A stretch of DNA of 64,000 bases from Ridgeia piscesae (GCA_025642075.2 JAODUO010000150.1:186001-250000), one strand, 5' to 3'; positions 11,281 through 53,189 are shown, numbered from the stretch's first letter. The notes: generated by a model from the sequence alone, not told the origin. Numbers and translations are program-made.

Positions 11281-12004
11281 AGCATGATTTAGTCAGAGCT
11301 TCTCTCGCACCTGCAACTCGTCAATATTTATCATCTGTCTCTCCTGGCGTTAGATTTTTTCCTGTGTCTCGTATTCATCTTGCAGGATTCATTACACATC
11401 TGCAGATAACTTTTACATTCGAAAACTTTTAGTAGGTGTACACAAGATGTCTCGTACAATGGATTTGAGACAGCCTATTGATCTAAAATTGCTAGGTCTA
11501 CTAGTCCGTGCTGCAAAATATGTCATCCCTGACAGATTTTTGCAGCTATGCATAGCTGCTATGTTCATGTTAGCTTTTCATGGCTTTTTAAGCGAAGTGA
11601 TCTTGTTATTGTGCCAGCTCGTGACGGTGTTAAGTCCTCCTTGCAATTAACAATTCGCCATGCAAAACACCAACACATTGGCAGGCCCATTGTTCTCGAA
11701 ATCAATTCACAGTCACACAACTGTCCTGTTGTACACATATGTCGCTATTTACATACCCGTGGCTCCTCACCAGGACCACTTTTTGTTTTCCCAGACAAAA
11801 CACCCATATTTTTCATCTCAACTATCAGCATGTCTTTCTCATGCGGGTTACGACCCCAGCCTTTACAAATGTCATTCATTTAGAATATGTGCTGCCACTA
11901 CTGCAGCAACGCGGGGGTACACAGATGTGCAGATCCAATCTATGGGCAGGTGGAGATCTGCTGCTTTCCGGCGTTATATCCGAATCCCTATGATGACGCT
12001 CTAA
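11226..12004 (+). pseudogene. Ngaro tyrosine recombinase, frameshifted
   Basis: The N-terminal core-binding part reads VAQLEHDLVRASLAPATRQY and stops at 11432. A second piece (from 11447) ends with IAAMFMLAFHGF, after which the continuation moves to another frame (RSDLVIVPARDGVKSS), probably the first catalytic arginine region. A third frame carries GYDPSLYKCHSFRICAATT, the HxxR motif, then GRWRSAAFRRYIR with the conserved W and nucleophilic Tyr. At least three frame changes are needed, so this copy should not make an active integrase. Its presence in place of a DDE integrase explains the lack of target-site duplication. Confidence 0.85.
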
Positions 12005-12059
12005 CTATGTTATGATATATCCTGCACCCTCGTTCATAATTTCCCAATACTTGTAGTTA

Positions 12060-12400
12060 CTTGCACCAGTCTGTCGAGCTTGGCCGGGTCTGAGAGGCGG
12101 GCTGGTGTACTTATATATCCTGCTTTCCATGTTGCCTCCTTAACCTGGTGCTGCTGCTGCTTGTCCCACTTATGGGTTGGTTACCTTTTTAGTTTCACAT
12201 TCTGTTTATTGCATACAATGTACTTGCAGCATTTTAGATTCACAGTTAATGTGTTATTGGTTAGTTTTGCCAGTCTGTTCAGCTTAGCCGGGTCTAAGAT
12301 GCAGATGCTTTATCATATCGATTAAACTATTAATTTCCTTGCACCAGTCTCCTTAGCTTGGCCGGGTCTGAGACGGGGCTGGTGCCTTATTCTATGGTCT
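12060..12400 (+). repeat. Short tandem motif in the Ngaro 3' region
   Basis: A motif of the form CAGTCTGTTCAGCTTGGCCGG followed by GTCTGAGA and GGGCTGGTG occurs three times (about 12067, 12270, 12345), downstream of the recombinase and before B1. Confidence 0.6.
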
Positions 12401-12578
12401 ACTGTTACCTATGCCCACACCTGTATGGGTTATCTTTTTGCTTAAATTTGGTTGGCATTATTTACACATATGAGTTGGCACTTAAATAAGGTTTTGGGTT
12501 GGTAATTATAGCTGTTAGCCTGATTATGTGCAGTGGCCTTGGGTGGGGGTGACACTCCTCATTATGACCAGTGTCTGT

Positions 12579-12847
12579 GGCTGGTAGCCCCTCACCTTTG
12601 ATGTTGTATATTAACAGCTTGATGCATTGTGTATATATATATATGTCTGAATGTTAACTTTGCGTACACAATTACTTGTATACATGCATTTCCATGGTAT
12701 ATCTGTTTATACCAACTGGCAATAAATTATGCCCATTACCAACCTTATCTATATGAATTCATTGTCCTTTATTCAACATCAAACGAGCTGCGGCCACATT
12801 TCTTATTTCTAGTTAATTTGCGCACAATACACAACAGAAAACATAAA
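12579..12847 (+). repeat. Ngaro split direct repeat B1
   Basis: Matches 13273-13539 except for one extra AT in the short (TA)n tract near 12635. It joins A2 directly at 12847/12848. Confidence 0.9.
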
Positions 12848-13092
12848 TAACAACTTCTTGGTATAACCAAAAGTAAATTTATGTTTGTTGTGTGTTGCCT
12901 GACAATGTGAATCCAAAATAGTTCTAGCCTTCCACCCCTACCAGTTGGTGGGCTGGCCCAGTGCGGGGCATCTTGGGAAAAGTCCACCATACTTCCCCAG
13001 TTCTTTTCCGAATCGAACAAAGTGAGTCGTGTTTATTTAGTATCGTATATTCTGCTGTTTTATTCGATATTAAGTTGTCTGTTTATGAGACA
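12847..13092 (+). repeat. Ngaro split direct repeat A2
   Basis: Identical copy of A1. It is followed by about 180 bp of unique sequence before B2. Confidence 0.92.
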
Positions 13093-13272
13093 CCACCTCC
13101 TCCTCTCCTCCACCTCACATTTGTGAGTTTTTTTTGCAGTGTGTTACTTGCAATTTATTTGTCATCCAGACATATTCCTTGTATTTCTTAATAAGCTGTT
13201 GACTCTATACTGAATATTTGTGTATTATCAGCTTGATGCTTTGTATATATTTGACTGCTTGTATATGTGTTG

Positions 13273-13539
13273 GGCTGGTAGCCCCTCACCTTTGATGTTG
13301 TATATTAACAGCTTGATGCATTGTGTATATATATATGTCTGAATGTTAACTTTGCGTACACAATTACTTGTATACATGCATTTCCATGGTATATCTGTTT
13401 ATACCAACTGGCAATAAATTATGCCCATTACCAACCTTATCTATATGAATTCATTGTCCTTTATTCAACATCAAACGAGCTGCGGCCACATTTCTTATTT
13501 CTAGTTAATTTGCGCACAATACACAACAGAAAACATAAA
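13273..13539 (+). repeat. Ngaro split direct repeat B2 (right end of element)
   Basis: Copy of B1. It ends at AAACATAAA, which marks the right boundary of the element; the following sequence (ATTATGACATCGG) is unrelated to A2. Confidence 0.9.
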
Positions 13540-15520
13540 AATTATGACATCGGTAGTAATTAGTAATCAGCCGCAATGTACCCCTGGCGCGCGAGTGTGA
13601 TCAAGTTGGATTATTCATGCTATTGAAGCAGTGATAGATTTTATTTTGATCGATCGTGAATATACTCACGGAGACCTGCACAATGATTCGAAAACATGCT
13701 CAACAGCCCAATCTTGATACGGCGCATTTTGGGGGAGTTTACGTATAAACTGTTGCGTCACAACCCACAACTTGCCCAGGCATGTTTACATGAGCGATGT
13801 GGAATACGTTTTCTTCTGCGTATTACAATGAACGAGAGTAGGCTATGTATCTAGGTTGCAAAGTCGTGACATGACGCCCGTGTAAACGGTTACTTGCCGA
13901 CAATAAATTATTGTGTGTTATCTGACGCCCAGGATCGGACATATCTGGGTGCATGACCCTCAGAAAGAATCTAGTTCTAGTGTTTCCAGTAGTCGGCAAC
14001 ATTAATCTGTTTATATTGTGGTTACAATATTATAATTCTCTTATGAGGTTTTGTCCAACTAGTAAACTTTTTTCAGAACTTTAATGATCGCCAATCCGAC
14101 CTTTCTATGCTGGCACTGAGGGTGGTCACAGCCAGGGTGCTTGTCGTTCTCAATGGTTCTGTCACGTCCCAAATTAAATTAAGACGGGGCCGACATTTAA
14201 CGTGATCTCTGTGTATGATTCTGTAAACACCTGTTGTGTTGTGTACACATTGTGCATAATCTCATTACGTAATTTGCCCATGCAGAGACGGGTAAAGGTG
14301 TAATTAACATTGCCAATTGTGACCTGATTAGTTCCAAGTATTCTTTGCTCGCGCTAGCAGTGAGATGTTTAGTCGTTCGCACCTTGTAAATTTGACATAT
14401 TTTATCAACGGAATGCCTCTGGAATATGGATATGCGCCGTAACTTGGCCTATTTATGCGCCCATGCGTGACCAGTTCCCCACAGCTTGTAGACTAGTACG
14501 GGCATGTGTGCGTAATTTCTGCGTATGTGGGGCATACACCTGGCAGTGAATAGGTGAAGGAATTCACATTTATTTAATACATTGATGACATTATTCTATA
14601 TACGACGGAAACAAGTACAAATATAATACAAGGGAAAACGTACAATGCTTGAAATAGGTAATTTTGACAGCAAAGCTTGGGCTTTTTGTAAATTTACCCT
14701 TAATGTGCTACATATTAAAACATTGGTATTGCGTTGAACTTACTATTATTCTGCCCGAACAAGCGTGCACACACGTGTACTAACTGATTAATAATGTTCA
14801 CAAGTGTATAATGAACACATCAATGTGATATAGGGCCTACAGGTCACGACAATAATACTATATCCCCATCTGCTATATTTTACTTATTCTGGCAGACATC
14901 TGCAACTTTTAAGCGTTTCGTCCACCAGTGTTCACTGCAATTGTTAAGCTCTCAAGAACTGTTCGTCGCATAGCCATAGGCATACAATATTTATCAGTGA
15001 ACACATTTGAAAGTCCAATTAACATACAGCCACCGAGACCCTATGCTAAGCCAAGTGCTGTCACCAAGCGGAATATATGTGTTCCTAATCTATGTCAAAG
15101 AATGGACATGCATGAATGGATGGATACCCGACCGTTCTGAACAACCACTTATCTGCCGGTGTAGTTGACCTCTTTATCCACTCAACTGTATTAAACTTCC
15201 TTGTAGACGCAGTGAGATCCGGAGTTGGAGGTGACAGAGGGGCGTTTACAGGTACGTGCATTTGCTTAGTTTACAGGTTACCTAAAGTACCTTTCTTATA
15301 CAAAAGTTCACATGCTTTCGTGATTGTATTACTAAGGAATGGCGAACAGCATTGCGGATCGAATCCTTTAAAATGAAGTCGTTTAGGTGCTGTATCAAGA
15401 CCGCAAGTCTTGACTCGATGTAACGGGGAAATGAGGTCACGAGTCTTATAAAGACTGTTGTCGTTAGTTTGTGGTGTTAACATTAAGTCAGGCATGGCCG
15501 TGGTGTATATTAAAACCAGT
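13540..15520. other. No gene recognised; one dispersed repeat
   Basis: Apart from the repeat at 14099-14215, no coding pattern is supported. Short frames at 14197-14382, 14928-15140 and 15116-15495 overlap on both strands and have no known counterpart. Confidence 0.35.
14099..14215 (-). repeat. Second copy of the 2990-3192 repeat (body only)
   Basis: The reverse complement reads ACGACAAGCACCCTGGCTGT and CCACCCTCAGTGCCAGC, after GGGACGTGACAGAACCATTG. It matches the body of the plus-strand copy with moderate divergence. The tRNA-like head is not evident here. Confidence 0.65.
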
Positions 15521-15522
<2 letters not shown>

Positions 15523-15568
<46 letters not shown>

Positions 15569-15716
15569 CATACATACATACATACATACATACATACATA
15601 CATACATACATACATACATACATACATACATACATACATACATACATACATACATACATCATACATACATACATACATACATACATACATACATACATAC
15701 ATACATACATACATAC
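15523..15716. repeat. (AT)n followed by (CATA)n
   Basis: About 43 bp of AT, then about 150 bp of CATA with one imperfection (CATCATA near 15658). Repeat-derived frames on both strands are not genes. Confidence 0.95.
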
Positions 15717-15719
15717 TTA

Positions 15720-16392
15720 CATGTTATTTGTATAAACGCATATATGTTGTAAGTAAATGTGGTAGGTGTTTTGGTAATGTGTTACTGTCTAATCTTGCTG
15801 CCTTTATGATTAGTCCTAAAATCTAATTCGGGTTAAATGCGATGCCACCACCGTTACCGTGCTAGCATGCGGGGATTGCGGAAGTTGTGTCGCGCCGAAT
15901 CGCGTATTTGCCGGTCCGAAGAAATTATGAAATTGGTTTGGAATTAATACACTTCCGCAGCGATTTGACAATATGGTAGGTTTGTCACGGCTGATTGAGC
16001 ACATTCCCAAAGGCGATTTTCTCAAACCAAAATAGGTGCTGCCACTTAACGGAGAATTATGATGTCAAATTCATTTAGAGCTTATGACACGTGGTTTGTC
16101 ACTTTCGAACGGGCTGTATTGTTGCAATGTGCGTCATTGGATATTAATTATTTCAAATTTAAGACAACCACCGGTCTGTTTACTTTGCAACTAACCGAAT
16201 CAACGAAGCGAAGTTACCGAAGATTTCACTACCGACTCCGCACCGAATGGCGCCTTGGCATAAGTTGAAGAGTGGCGCCGGACGGTGGCCAGGAAATCAA
16301 CCAAATTATTATACTCGCAGTCGCAAATGCTCGTAAACCAGCGAGTCACAATGTCTCATAAATATTTTTTTCTGATGGTCTAATTTCAAACG

Positions 16393-16464
<72 letters not shown>

Positions 16465-17825
16465 AGTATTATTATGAAAAGTAGAATGTCTCTTACTTAT
16501 GTCTTGACTTAGAGTTAGACTCTAGACTTAGTAGTCTTAGACTTAAACTCTAAGATTTAGTCATAGTCATAGACATTTAAGTCAAATTTAATTTAAAGTC
16601 ATATGACGTAGACAGTGATCTGCTAGGTTTCTGCCCCATCTGAGTTTATATCTCTAAAATAATAAATGCAACACAGTTATTTGTGTCCAATTTAAAACGA
16701 GGCAAACATGTTTAATTTGAGAGCGAACGCAGACCACGTGACTAGTGTGCGCTAAATCGGTGATGGTGATGTAAACAGTCGTAATATTTCAATTTATTGA
16801 ACGTAAATGTAAGCAACTGTTCACTCTAATCACCACAATAATGTTAACGAACATCCCGTGGTGTCTATGCGACAAATGCGCTGTATTTTGTCACACGACA
16901 CAGTTATGCTTTTGAACACGATGATCGAGGCAGAAACCGAATGCTTGTCTTTGCCAGGTCTTGCCTTTGGACTGTGCTAGCTTGGCCTTGGCTTTGCCTT
17001 TTGGGCTGCTAAGCCTAATTAAGATTGGCGCAGTAACTCGAAGAAGTGATTTAAATTAATATTGTCTTACAAATGTTGTAAGTATTTCACACAAAACAGC
17101 AGATTTTTTTAGCTTTCGTTTTGCTTGTATGCCAATGACAATGACGACATAAATGGCTGTGATTAAAAATAGTTAGTACGTAACGTAAATGGTTAAAATG
17201 CAAGAATATTTTATTTAAGAAATATCTAGTTGTGGACCATCTCTCTTAACTATATTATATGTTAAGATGTTTGCTTATGTTATACTTTGTACATGATATT
17301 GTAACCAGTATTTAAATAAATATTATGTGTCGGGGGGTAAATTGACAAAAAGTAATTGACTTCAAATAGTACTGTAGCTAAATTTGCCTGTTTGTATCGT
17401 ATTTATTGTTGTTAACAATTTTCTTAGTTCTGAGTATATTGTTCTGAATAAACTTTCATAAAAAAATTAATTGCTATGACTATGTGAGTATGTCTATGAT
17501 TATGAGTAGTATGACTGAATATGATGTCTAACTTACTATTTATTCTATGACTGTGTCTTATGAAGTTAATTATGGCCGGCTGCCACCTACCATTCTATTG
17601 CCTCATGACTTGTGCACTTAGAGTAATCTACACACACACAGCCTGCTTATCACAAGCTACAGCCTACAGTACAGATTTAGTTTGCTGTTATGATTTAACT
17701 ATGGCACAAGTTACACCTTACAGTAAGCGTCAGAGTTAATCTGCAGTTATGATTTATGGCACAAGCTGCACTCTACAGTACAGCGTTAATCCACCATATG
17801 ACATTTCTTATGGCATAAATTCAGT
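15720..17825. other. No gene recognised; (AT)n at 16397-16461 and diverged tandem units at 17640-17820
   Basis: AT array at 16397-16461; a low-complexity stretch of CTTAGACT-like words at 16495-16590; three diverged units of about 60 bp at 17640-17820, each containing ATGATTTA, GGCACAAG and CTACAGTACAG-like words. Nothing supports a gene. Confidence 0.5.
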
Positions 17826-17829
17826 GAAG

Positions 17830-18665
17830 AATTCAAGGACTCCTCTGTTCCTCTTAGCTTATGCCAGGCAGTTGTTTTGAATGAGTCTTGCTCCTCCTTC
17901 ATCGGCATTAGGTCAATGGTACCAGGCACAGTTATGCAGGGGTTTGTTCTCACTTAGGCCCTGTGTGTTCCTGGCACACGTCAATTAGCTCCCTGAAAAA
18001 TTGACAGCAATGACAAGACTCTGCAGATGACACAGCAGTCTACAGGGTGGTAACCTGTGGTCTAGACCAGCAACAGTTACAACAGGACACTCACTGCCTT
18101 GAGAAATGGGAGGAGCGCTGAGATATGATGCTCCATCCTGCAAAATACACATCCCTGACAGTCACCAGTAGCAGGGGCTCACTAAAGCATGAATGCCAGC
18201 TTCTTGGACACGCATTGAACGTATTCTCCAGTGGAAAGTACCTAAAAATCAACTCCACTACCATCAAGGAAAGAGTGTATATAAGACCTTCATCTTACCA
18301 CTGCTGGAAGTGGAATATGCCTTGTCAGTCTGGAACCTGTTCATGCAAAAGAACACCGACAAGCTGGAGACTGTTCAGAGACATGTGGCTTGATTCGTAA
18401 AGAACAAATACCACAATATATAATCTGTAAATCTCATGCTAGAAACACTTGACTGGCATCACTTAAACAACAAAATGCAGAATGTGCATCTTGCCATGCT
18501 GAACAAAATCATGTTAGGGCGCTGTGTTTAAGAGCCCCAGCTCAGATAGATTAGCTCTATAGATACTTTGACAAATTTTGAGTCCTACAGATTGGAACTC
18601 CCTGAGCAGACATGCAGCCGAATGTCAACATGTTTGTATAGCAAGTCTCCCTTTAAATAGCTGAT
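17830..18665 (+). mobile_element. Decayed LINE fragment (C-terminal RT and 3' end)
   Basis: Conceptual translation with stops gives DDTAVYRVV (about 18025), containing the DD of the RT catalytic box. It continues with LEKWEERWDMMLHPAKYTSL, SSGKYLKI and a QKNTDKLETVQRHVA-like stretch. The end near 18590 reads DWNSLSRHAAECQ, typical of the C terminus of Jockey/CR1/Rex-type LINE ORF2 proteins. Multiple frameshifts and stops show it is old and inactive. It is unrelated to the RTE-like fragment at the left edge. Confidence 0.8.
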
Positions 18666-18669
18666 CAGC

Positions 18670-19070
18670 TGATACAGTGTCGCATATATAATTAGGCATA
18701 TATTAAAATATTATTGATTTATTGTTAACTGATTTCTTATATTCTCAGGGCTTCTTTTCATTCAATATTTATATCTTCCTTCTTTTTCTTTAACCAGACT
18801 GAAATTCATTGCAAATACCCATGTGATGTAAGACACCAGAATAATCAACAATCAGTTGATTATTCTGAGATTGTGGGCAGAAGAAGAAGTAATGTTGATA
18901 TGCTGATTAGCAAAATTGGTGAAAATATAAATAAATTCACACAACAAATCATAAACATTAAACATCCAGTTTAAAATCAAATTTTATTGGTGTTAAAAAA
19001 ACAGCAGACTTAATCTGTTAATAATTTGTGTTATAAAATACTAAGCTAGGAATTCCACGGAAATGTCCAC
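18670..19070. other. AT-rich, no gene recognised
   Basis: Contains a short inverted repeat (CAGAATAATCAACA near 18840, answered by TGATTATTCTGAGA). No gene signal. Confidence 0.4.
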
Positions 19071-19074
19071 TTAA

Positions 19075-19586
19075 AGGGATACTCCAGTCAGTGAGAGCTT
19101 CACAGTATTAACTTATATAACTACACTATATTGGTTGTGCCTAGTGATTGTGCACAAAGATCGTTAATAAACAATTACTTATAGTTTAATGGTATCAAAA
19201 CATGCTATCTTAGATTAAGGGCGCTGCCATCTTGAGACTTATACGCCAGTGACGTAAGCCAAATTTTTTACGTCACTGGCGCATTGTTGAAAAAGGCAAT
19301 GATTGGCGAAATCTTCGCTAATAATTGTGATAGTGACGTAAGCAATCCGCGACGTACTGGATACATCAATACCATTGGGCAGACCTAGGATGTTCGAATG
19401 TACTTGCGTCAGTGACGTAAGTGGTCTCAAGATGGCAGCACCATGAAACCAACATGGAGTGTTTGTGGTACAATTATACTATAATTCATTGTTTATTAAC
19501 GATCTGTGTGCACAATTACTATGCACAACCAATATATTATACAGATGTAAGTAAATGGTGTGAATCTCATTGACTGGAGTATCCTT
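19075..19586. mobile_element. MITE with long terminal inverted repeats and TTAA target-site duplication
   Basis: The left end reads TTAA then AGGGATACTCCAGTCA. The right end reads TGACTGGAGTATCCTT then TTAA, so the terminal 16 bp differ at one position. The inverted similarity extends far inward (TAGTGATTGTGCAC and GTGCACAATTACTA; CATCTTGAGAC and GTCTCAAGATG; repeated GTGACGTAAG near the centre), so much of the 512 bp element is an imperfect palindrome. No ORF is present. TTAA duplication fits piggyBac- or Kolobok-type transposases acting in trans. It lies about 400 bp upstream of the receptor's first coding exon. Confidence 0.85.
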
Positions 19587-20001
19587 TTAACTGTTAGCCA
19601 ATAATCAAATCTAGTTATTAAAAAAATTGGAATGTTGACAGAACTCGTAATTTACTATTATGCATGTTTCTGTGTTGATGTCAATTTTCCTTGCTATAGT
19701 CTAGATATGGAGAACTATTAGTTATTGGCACTCACAAATCCAGTTGGCTTAAATGGCAAGTTACAGCTCATGTGAAAACAAGAATGAGTTTTTTCGATCA
19801 GCTAAACAATTAACAAATCTAATCATACTCATACAATGTAAGGATATTTATAATCCATTAGTTGTAATGATCAAATAAGAAGTTCTGTTGTTGTATTTTG
19901 TTAATTATATATTTACAGCACATATATAGTGTTGTTAATCTAATCATGGTCTGTATGATGTGCATATTGTTTTTTGCAGGAAGCACAGGCGATACCATTG
20001 A

Positions 20002-49017
<29,016 letters not shown>

Positions 49018-52000
49018 TGCATGGAGGCGAGGCACATCTCTGATTGGTCAGAATGGAAAATACAGCGCACTGTAGACAGGTCATTGTCTTGTGTAGTTAT
49101 AGAAGGTTATGGAACAACATGGCTGGTCTCGCTACTAACAGTGTAGACAGCCAAGTCTAGATAATTGCACTACTTGTGTAGACAGCTAAAGAAGAAAGCG
49201 AACAGCTTCACCCGTGCAGAGATTAACTTTTTATACACATCATGTCTCTTTTTAGTAATCACAAATACGATGCCAACATTCCTAATTATGCAGATAATTT
49301 AATGGATGAATGTATAGTCAGAAGACTGCATGCTAACTAATAATGTTGACAGTTCAACTCCTAACTCAGTAGACAACTATCAGTATCTGCATTATGATAA
49401 CCTAGCAATATGAGTTGTACTGAGCTTTTTAAAAATTATGTCAACTATATGTGACATTTTGATGCGCCATTTTACAAGACCCAGCACTGGGAGACTGAGG
49501 GTACAAGTATAACTAAGTTCAAAGCTTCTGTTTTGCCATTGCGTTAAAAGTCGATGCTCATCCGTATGGTTCTGAAAAAAATATCAAAACATGATAGCTG
49601 CATAATTGGTCTTTTGCCGGAATGACTTTCTCCATAAAGAAAAGTGAATCTGACCAAGATAACTTGGTAGATAACACTGTTGTGTTTGTATGAAATAAGT
49701 CAAACATTACTACAGCTTAGTACCTAATGGACTTGTGTAGCCAAGCTTTGGCAAGCTAGGACAGCCAACTTTACAGGGCCCAATCTCCATCATTAATTAC
49801 TGCTCACGAGGGAGAGTAACCAGCAAGCTGGAACAGCCATGTTTAAAGTAATGGAACCTAGAGATTATGCCCAGTTACAGAACCAATTAAAAACACTGAC
49901 TCTCACAGTAGGCTATTCACCACACTACAAAGCCACCTTGTATTTATCCAAAGCCAAAACAAATTTATAGTTAACTAAATGTGTTTGCATGTTTTAACAA
50001 ATGTATTTTATTAATGTATTTTATTCAAGAGACATTTCAAATACAGAATGTTTTAGATGCAAGGTAATGTGGAGTAGGAATGTGTAAATGTTCCTATTGA
50101 TCTGTTCTAATGAAGTAGAACAGGGAAGAAAAGGGAGATGGGAGAATGGCAAGACCTAGGCAAACTTGTGCAGCCCATTGTAGCACTAGAAAGTGTCTGA
50201 TGAAAAGTGGCAACTGTACTGAGACTATCCAATGTTCAGAAGGAATTGGTGCGTGATGAATGACATTCCTGAAATGTATTATATATCAAAGTGCACATTT
50301 TATCTTTCTACTTTTATAGCATTACTAACATGCTCTGCTGGTTGTATGGGAGTTGTTAAGAGAAACAAGTGTGTCAGTTTATGGCCGTGTTGATGACGAT
50401 AAAAAAGCAGCCTAATGTGTGATTTGTGTAAATGCATGTAAGAGATTCAGCTGGAACAAATCATGTGAAATAACAAAACAGTGTTTTCCTATACACCAGG
50501 TTAGAGTTTATTAACCACACGCCTTACTTAGCGAATCAATGTATACATTTCTGATGTGCTCATTACATAAAGAAGCAAGTGGGCTTATTCGCTGGATGTA
50601 GGTGTTTGTTTATCATTTGTAAACACCGAACGACCTCTGATTGGTGTCCCTAAAATATACAAATGCTGGGATTTGTAACTTTATATTACATATTAATTCA
50701 CCAATTTATTCCACCAAGAACCAAGCACATTGTTTAGATCCACGTATTGAAGTCTTCGGGAAATGTACAATTTTTGTTAGTCCATTAGTTCGGTTCAAAA
50801 GAATGATAATTCATGTTAAGTTATTTCTAAAAAAATTAAATACATGCACAAAGACTCCCATCTGTTCCACTTTTATTAAACGCAAACCACCAAATAATCA
50901 CATTAAATAGAGTAATGAAATGTTGTTTAACGATGGTTTATTGTTTTAGCAAAGACCCATTTTATACAATTTCTCACAGCAAAACTTTAGTACAGCAAAA
51001 CGGATTAGACCTAGAAATCATAACTTGTTTAATTTATATGTAGAAATTAAGAGACTAGTCTAAATGGTAACCATATTAATTAATGACAAACTAATAATTG
51101 TACATTTCCCATAAAACAAGCATATACAAAATGACAGTAAAATGACATATTGATACTGAAAACTTAGCGAAGAACTGAAATGACCCATTCTTTAGAAGGG
51201 ATGACCAAACACTGTGTTTACAAACAAATATTGAGATATTCCATGACTGGCTATTGTTATAAACACTACTGTTAACTCGGCTATTATTTGGTATCAAATC
51301 AAAGAGCATACAAAAAGTGCAGTATCTCATTTCACATCAATACTGTAATAGTTCAATGGATACACACACTCCTGTAATGTTACATTAATTACTGTAAACA
51401 CAACACAAGTAGTTCCTGTGGTTGACTCATTACCTTGTATCACTGAAACAGGTAGTAACAGGTAACCACGGCTACGTGACCAGCAACTGAGCCATGACAT
51501 TGGTTGGTAACCACGGCAACAGCATGATACCACGGAAACAGCTCATAATGCAATTCTCGATCATAATTTCACTAGAAATCTTAACCAAGGAATTCGATAT
51601 GCATATTGCATCACCGCAAATGTGTTTTATTCAGTACAAAGAAAATGAACCGTACACTCTGTCTGTAATATTTATTACAAATTGCAGCCCTACAGACATG
51701 GTGACCTCTACAAGAAATGCATTTGCATAGCATTTCGATTTCTAACTAAATAGCATAGTATGTTTGCCTGCAATCATAACACAAGCGAAGGTACCAGGGT
51801 TTGTGGCCCCCGGAATTAACACTTGAAAACAAGCAACGTTTTCAATGGGTGGATTTGTTTCTGGCAGATTTGGGTTTCGCTGTCCCTGAAGTTCTGACAG
51901 AAACACTAATTTTGTTGTGCATATTGATTCAGTAAATGATAATGCCGTTGTATGCAGCATTTTGCTACACATAAAATTTACTAAAAAAGAATTTTTTTGC

Positions 52001-53093
52001 ATTTGAGACTTCACTCGACCAAATGACTTTATTTATCAGATGTCACATAATGTATGCATAGCATTTAACTGCAGTGAAACTGAACCCTAAATGCATCACC
52101 AGAAACAATTACACCCAATGAACAGCCAAAACTGTGATAGAAGGTCCCAGCATCAGACCTATGGCAATTACACCTTTCTGTTTATATATAATATATATAT
52201 ATATATACAGTTGTCTAGCTCAGATAGCCTCCATGATTAAAGCCCCACGATCGTTCGTCATCGACGATCACACTTTGTGCCAATAAACAGGAGAAACAAA
52301 TTGTATTGGAAGGAAGACTGGGGATGGGAAATGTCGACAGAAAGACAACAAACTGAAGACACACGGAACTACAAAGTCACAGGCGTTTACACTAGAAGTG
52401 GCAGCTACGGACGCCGTCAAGAAGTCACTATAAGCAAACAAAAATAATCACCTTCACATGCATTGTGTGTAACGTACAACAATAGCACCAGTGGACACAC
52501 AAAGATGTAGGAGTTAATGAAGCACATTTGTAGAATGTTTACAGTCGATCTGTTCCATTGCAGTAGTGTTCTACCCATGTCGAGACCACAGTGGTCAGTT
52601 TTTAAAATCACAATGCACATGGCATGTGAAGTTAGTACAACACATCGATAATTTCACTGCTTTGTCATGGCACTCGTTTAACGCATAACACAGATGATTA
52701 TGTGTACACGCATACAACCATATAACACAGACGATTATGTGTATACGCATATACCCACACGCTTACACAAGTATGAGTGTGCCGTCAATCTATCTCTGTT
52801 CACAGATAGAGTTAAAGTTTGCTCCAAAGGGCTGGCTATACACGTATCACTGCTACGTTCTTGGGGCATGGCTAAATACATTGTCTACAAGTACAAATAG
52901 CTAATAGTTCTGATCAACTGCCTATTGTGTGTATGTACAGCACTGTGAGTGTGTGCATGGCAGCTTCTCACACTAATACATTGTAACATGTTGGGAGCAG
53001 CTGGAAAAATATACTCTTGGCAGACTGAAGCCGCGAGCCCGGCACCGTTCCACGACTCGCGATGATGTTGCTACGACGACAATGGTTGGTCCC
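49018..53093. other. Intergenic region between two convergent genes, including both 3' UTRs
   Basis: No coding pattern is supported. The receptor 3' UTR starts at 49018; the first plausible plus-strand poly(A) signal I see is ATTAAA at 49886. For ARP3 on the minus strand the first AATAAA below the distal stop is at 52028-52033, about 1.06 kb downstream. A short (AT)n tract lies at 52184-52206. Small frames (50641-50910, 51091-52014, 52417-52900) resemble no known protein. Confidence 0.5.
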
Positions 53094-53189
53094 CTATGTC
53101 ATTGCCCCGAACACAGGGTTATGTCTGCAGATTGACGGGCCATGCTCGTCGTAATCAGCCTTCGTGTGACAGACCTGGTAAAATTCCGG
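53094..53189 (-). CDS. ARP3: ARP3 distal last exon (canonical-like C terminus)
   Basis: After the acceptor TTCTTTTCCAG the exon encodes [18 protein letters not shown] then [13 protein letters not shown] and a TAG stop. It retains [10 protein letters not shown] and [10 protein letters not shown] of the common animal ARP3 tail. It lies 3.6 kb downstream of the preceding exon and fits it in phase 0. Confidence 0.95.
   Translation of the reverse strand, partial: PEFYQVCHTKADYDEHGPSICRHNPVFGAMT

Larger units (their letters stand above)
7469..13539 (+). mobile_element. Ngaro/DIRS-like tyrosine-recombinase retrotransposon with split direct repeats (A1 - ORFs - B1 - A2 - B2)
   Basis: A 245 bp segment (A1, 7469-7714) is repeated identically at 12847-13092 (A2). 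A second segment (B1, 12579-12847) is repeated at 13273-13539 (B2), differing only by one AT dinucleotide. B1 abuts A2 directly, giving the A1-ORFs-B1-A2-B2 layout typical of Ngaro elements. Between them lie, in order, an SGNH-hydrolase-like ORF, tandem repeat blocks, a reverse transcriptase, an RNase H and a tyrosine recombinase with HxxR motif, all on the plus strand. There is no long terminal repeat and no DDE integrase. The element sits directly beyond the 5' end of a SINE and shows no obvious target-site duplication. Several ORFs are frameshifted, so this copy is probably non-autonomous. Confidence 0.9.

Noticed and set aside
7469..13539. LTR retrotransposon
   Set aside because: There is no LTR pair and no DDE integrase. 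The split direct repeats and a tyrosine recombinase with HxxR identify a DIRS/Ngaro-type element instead.
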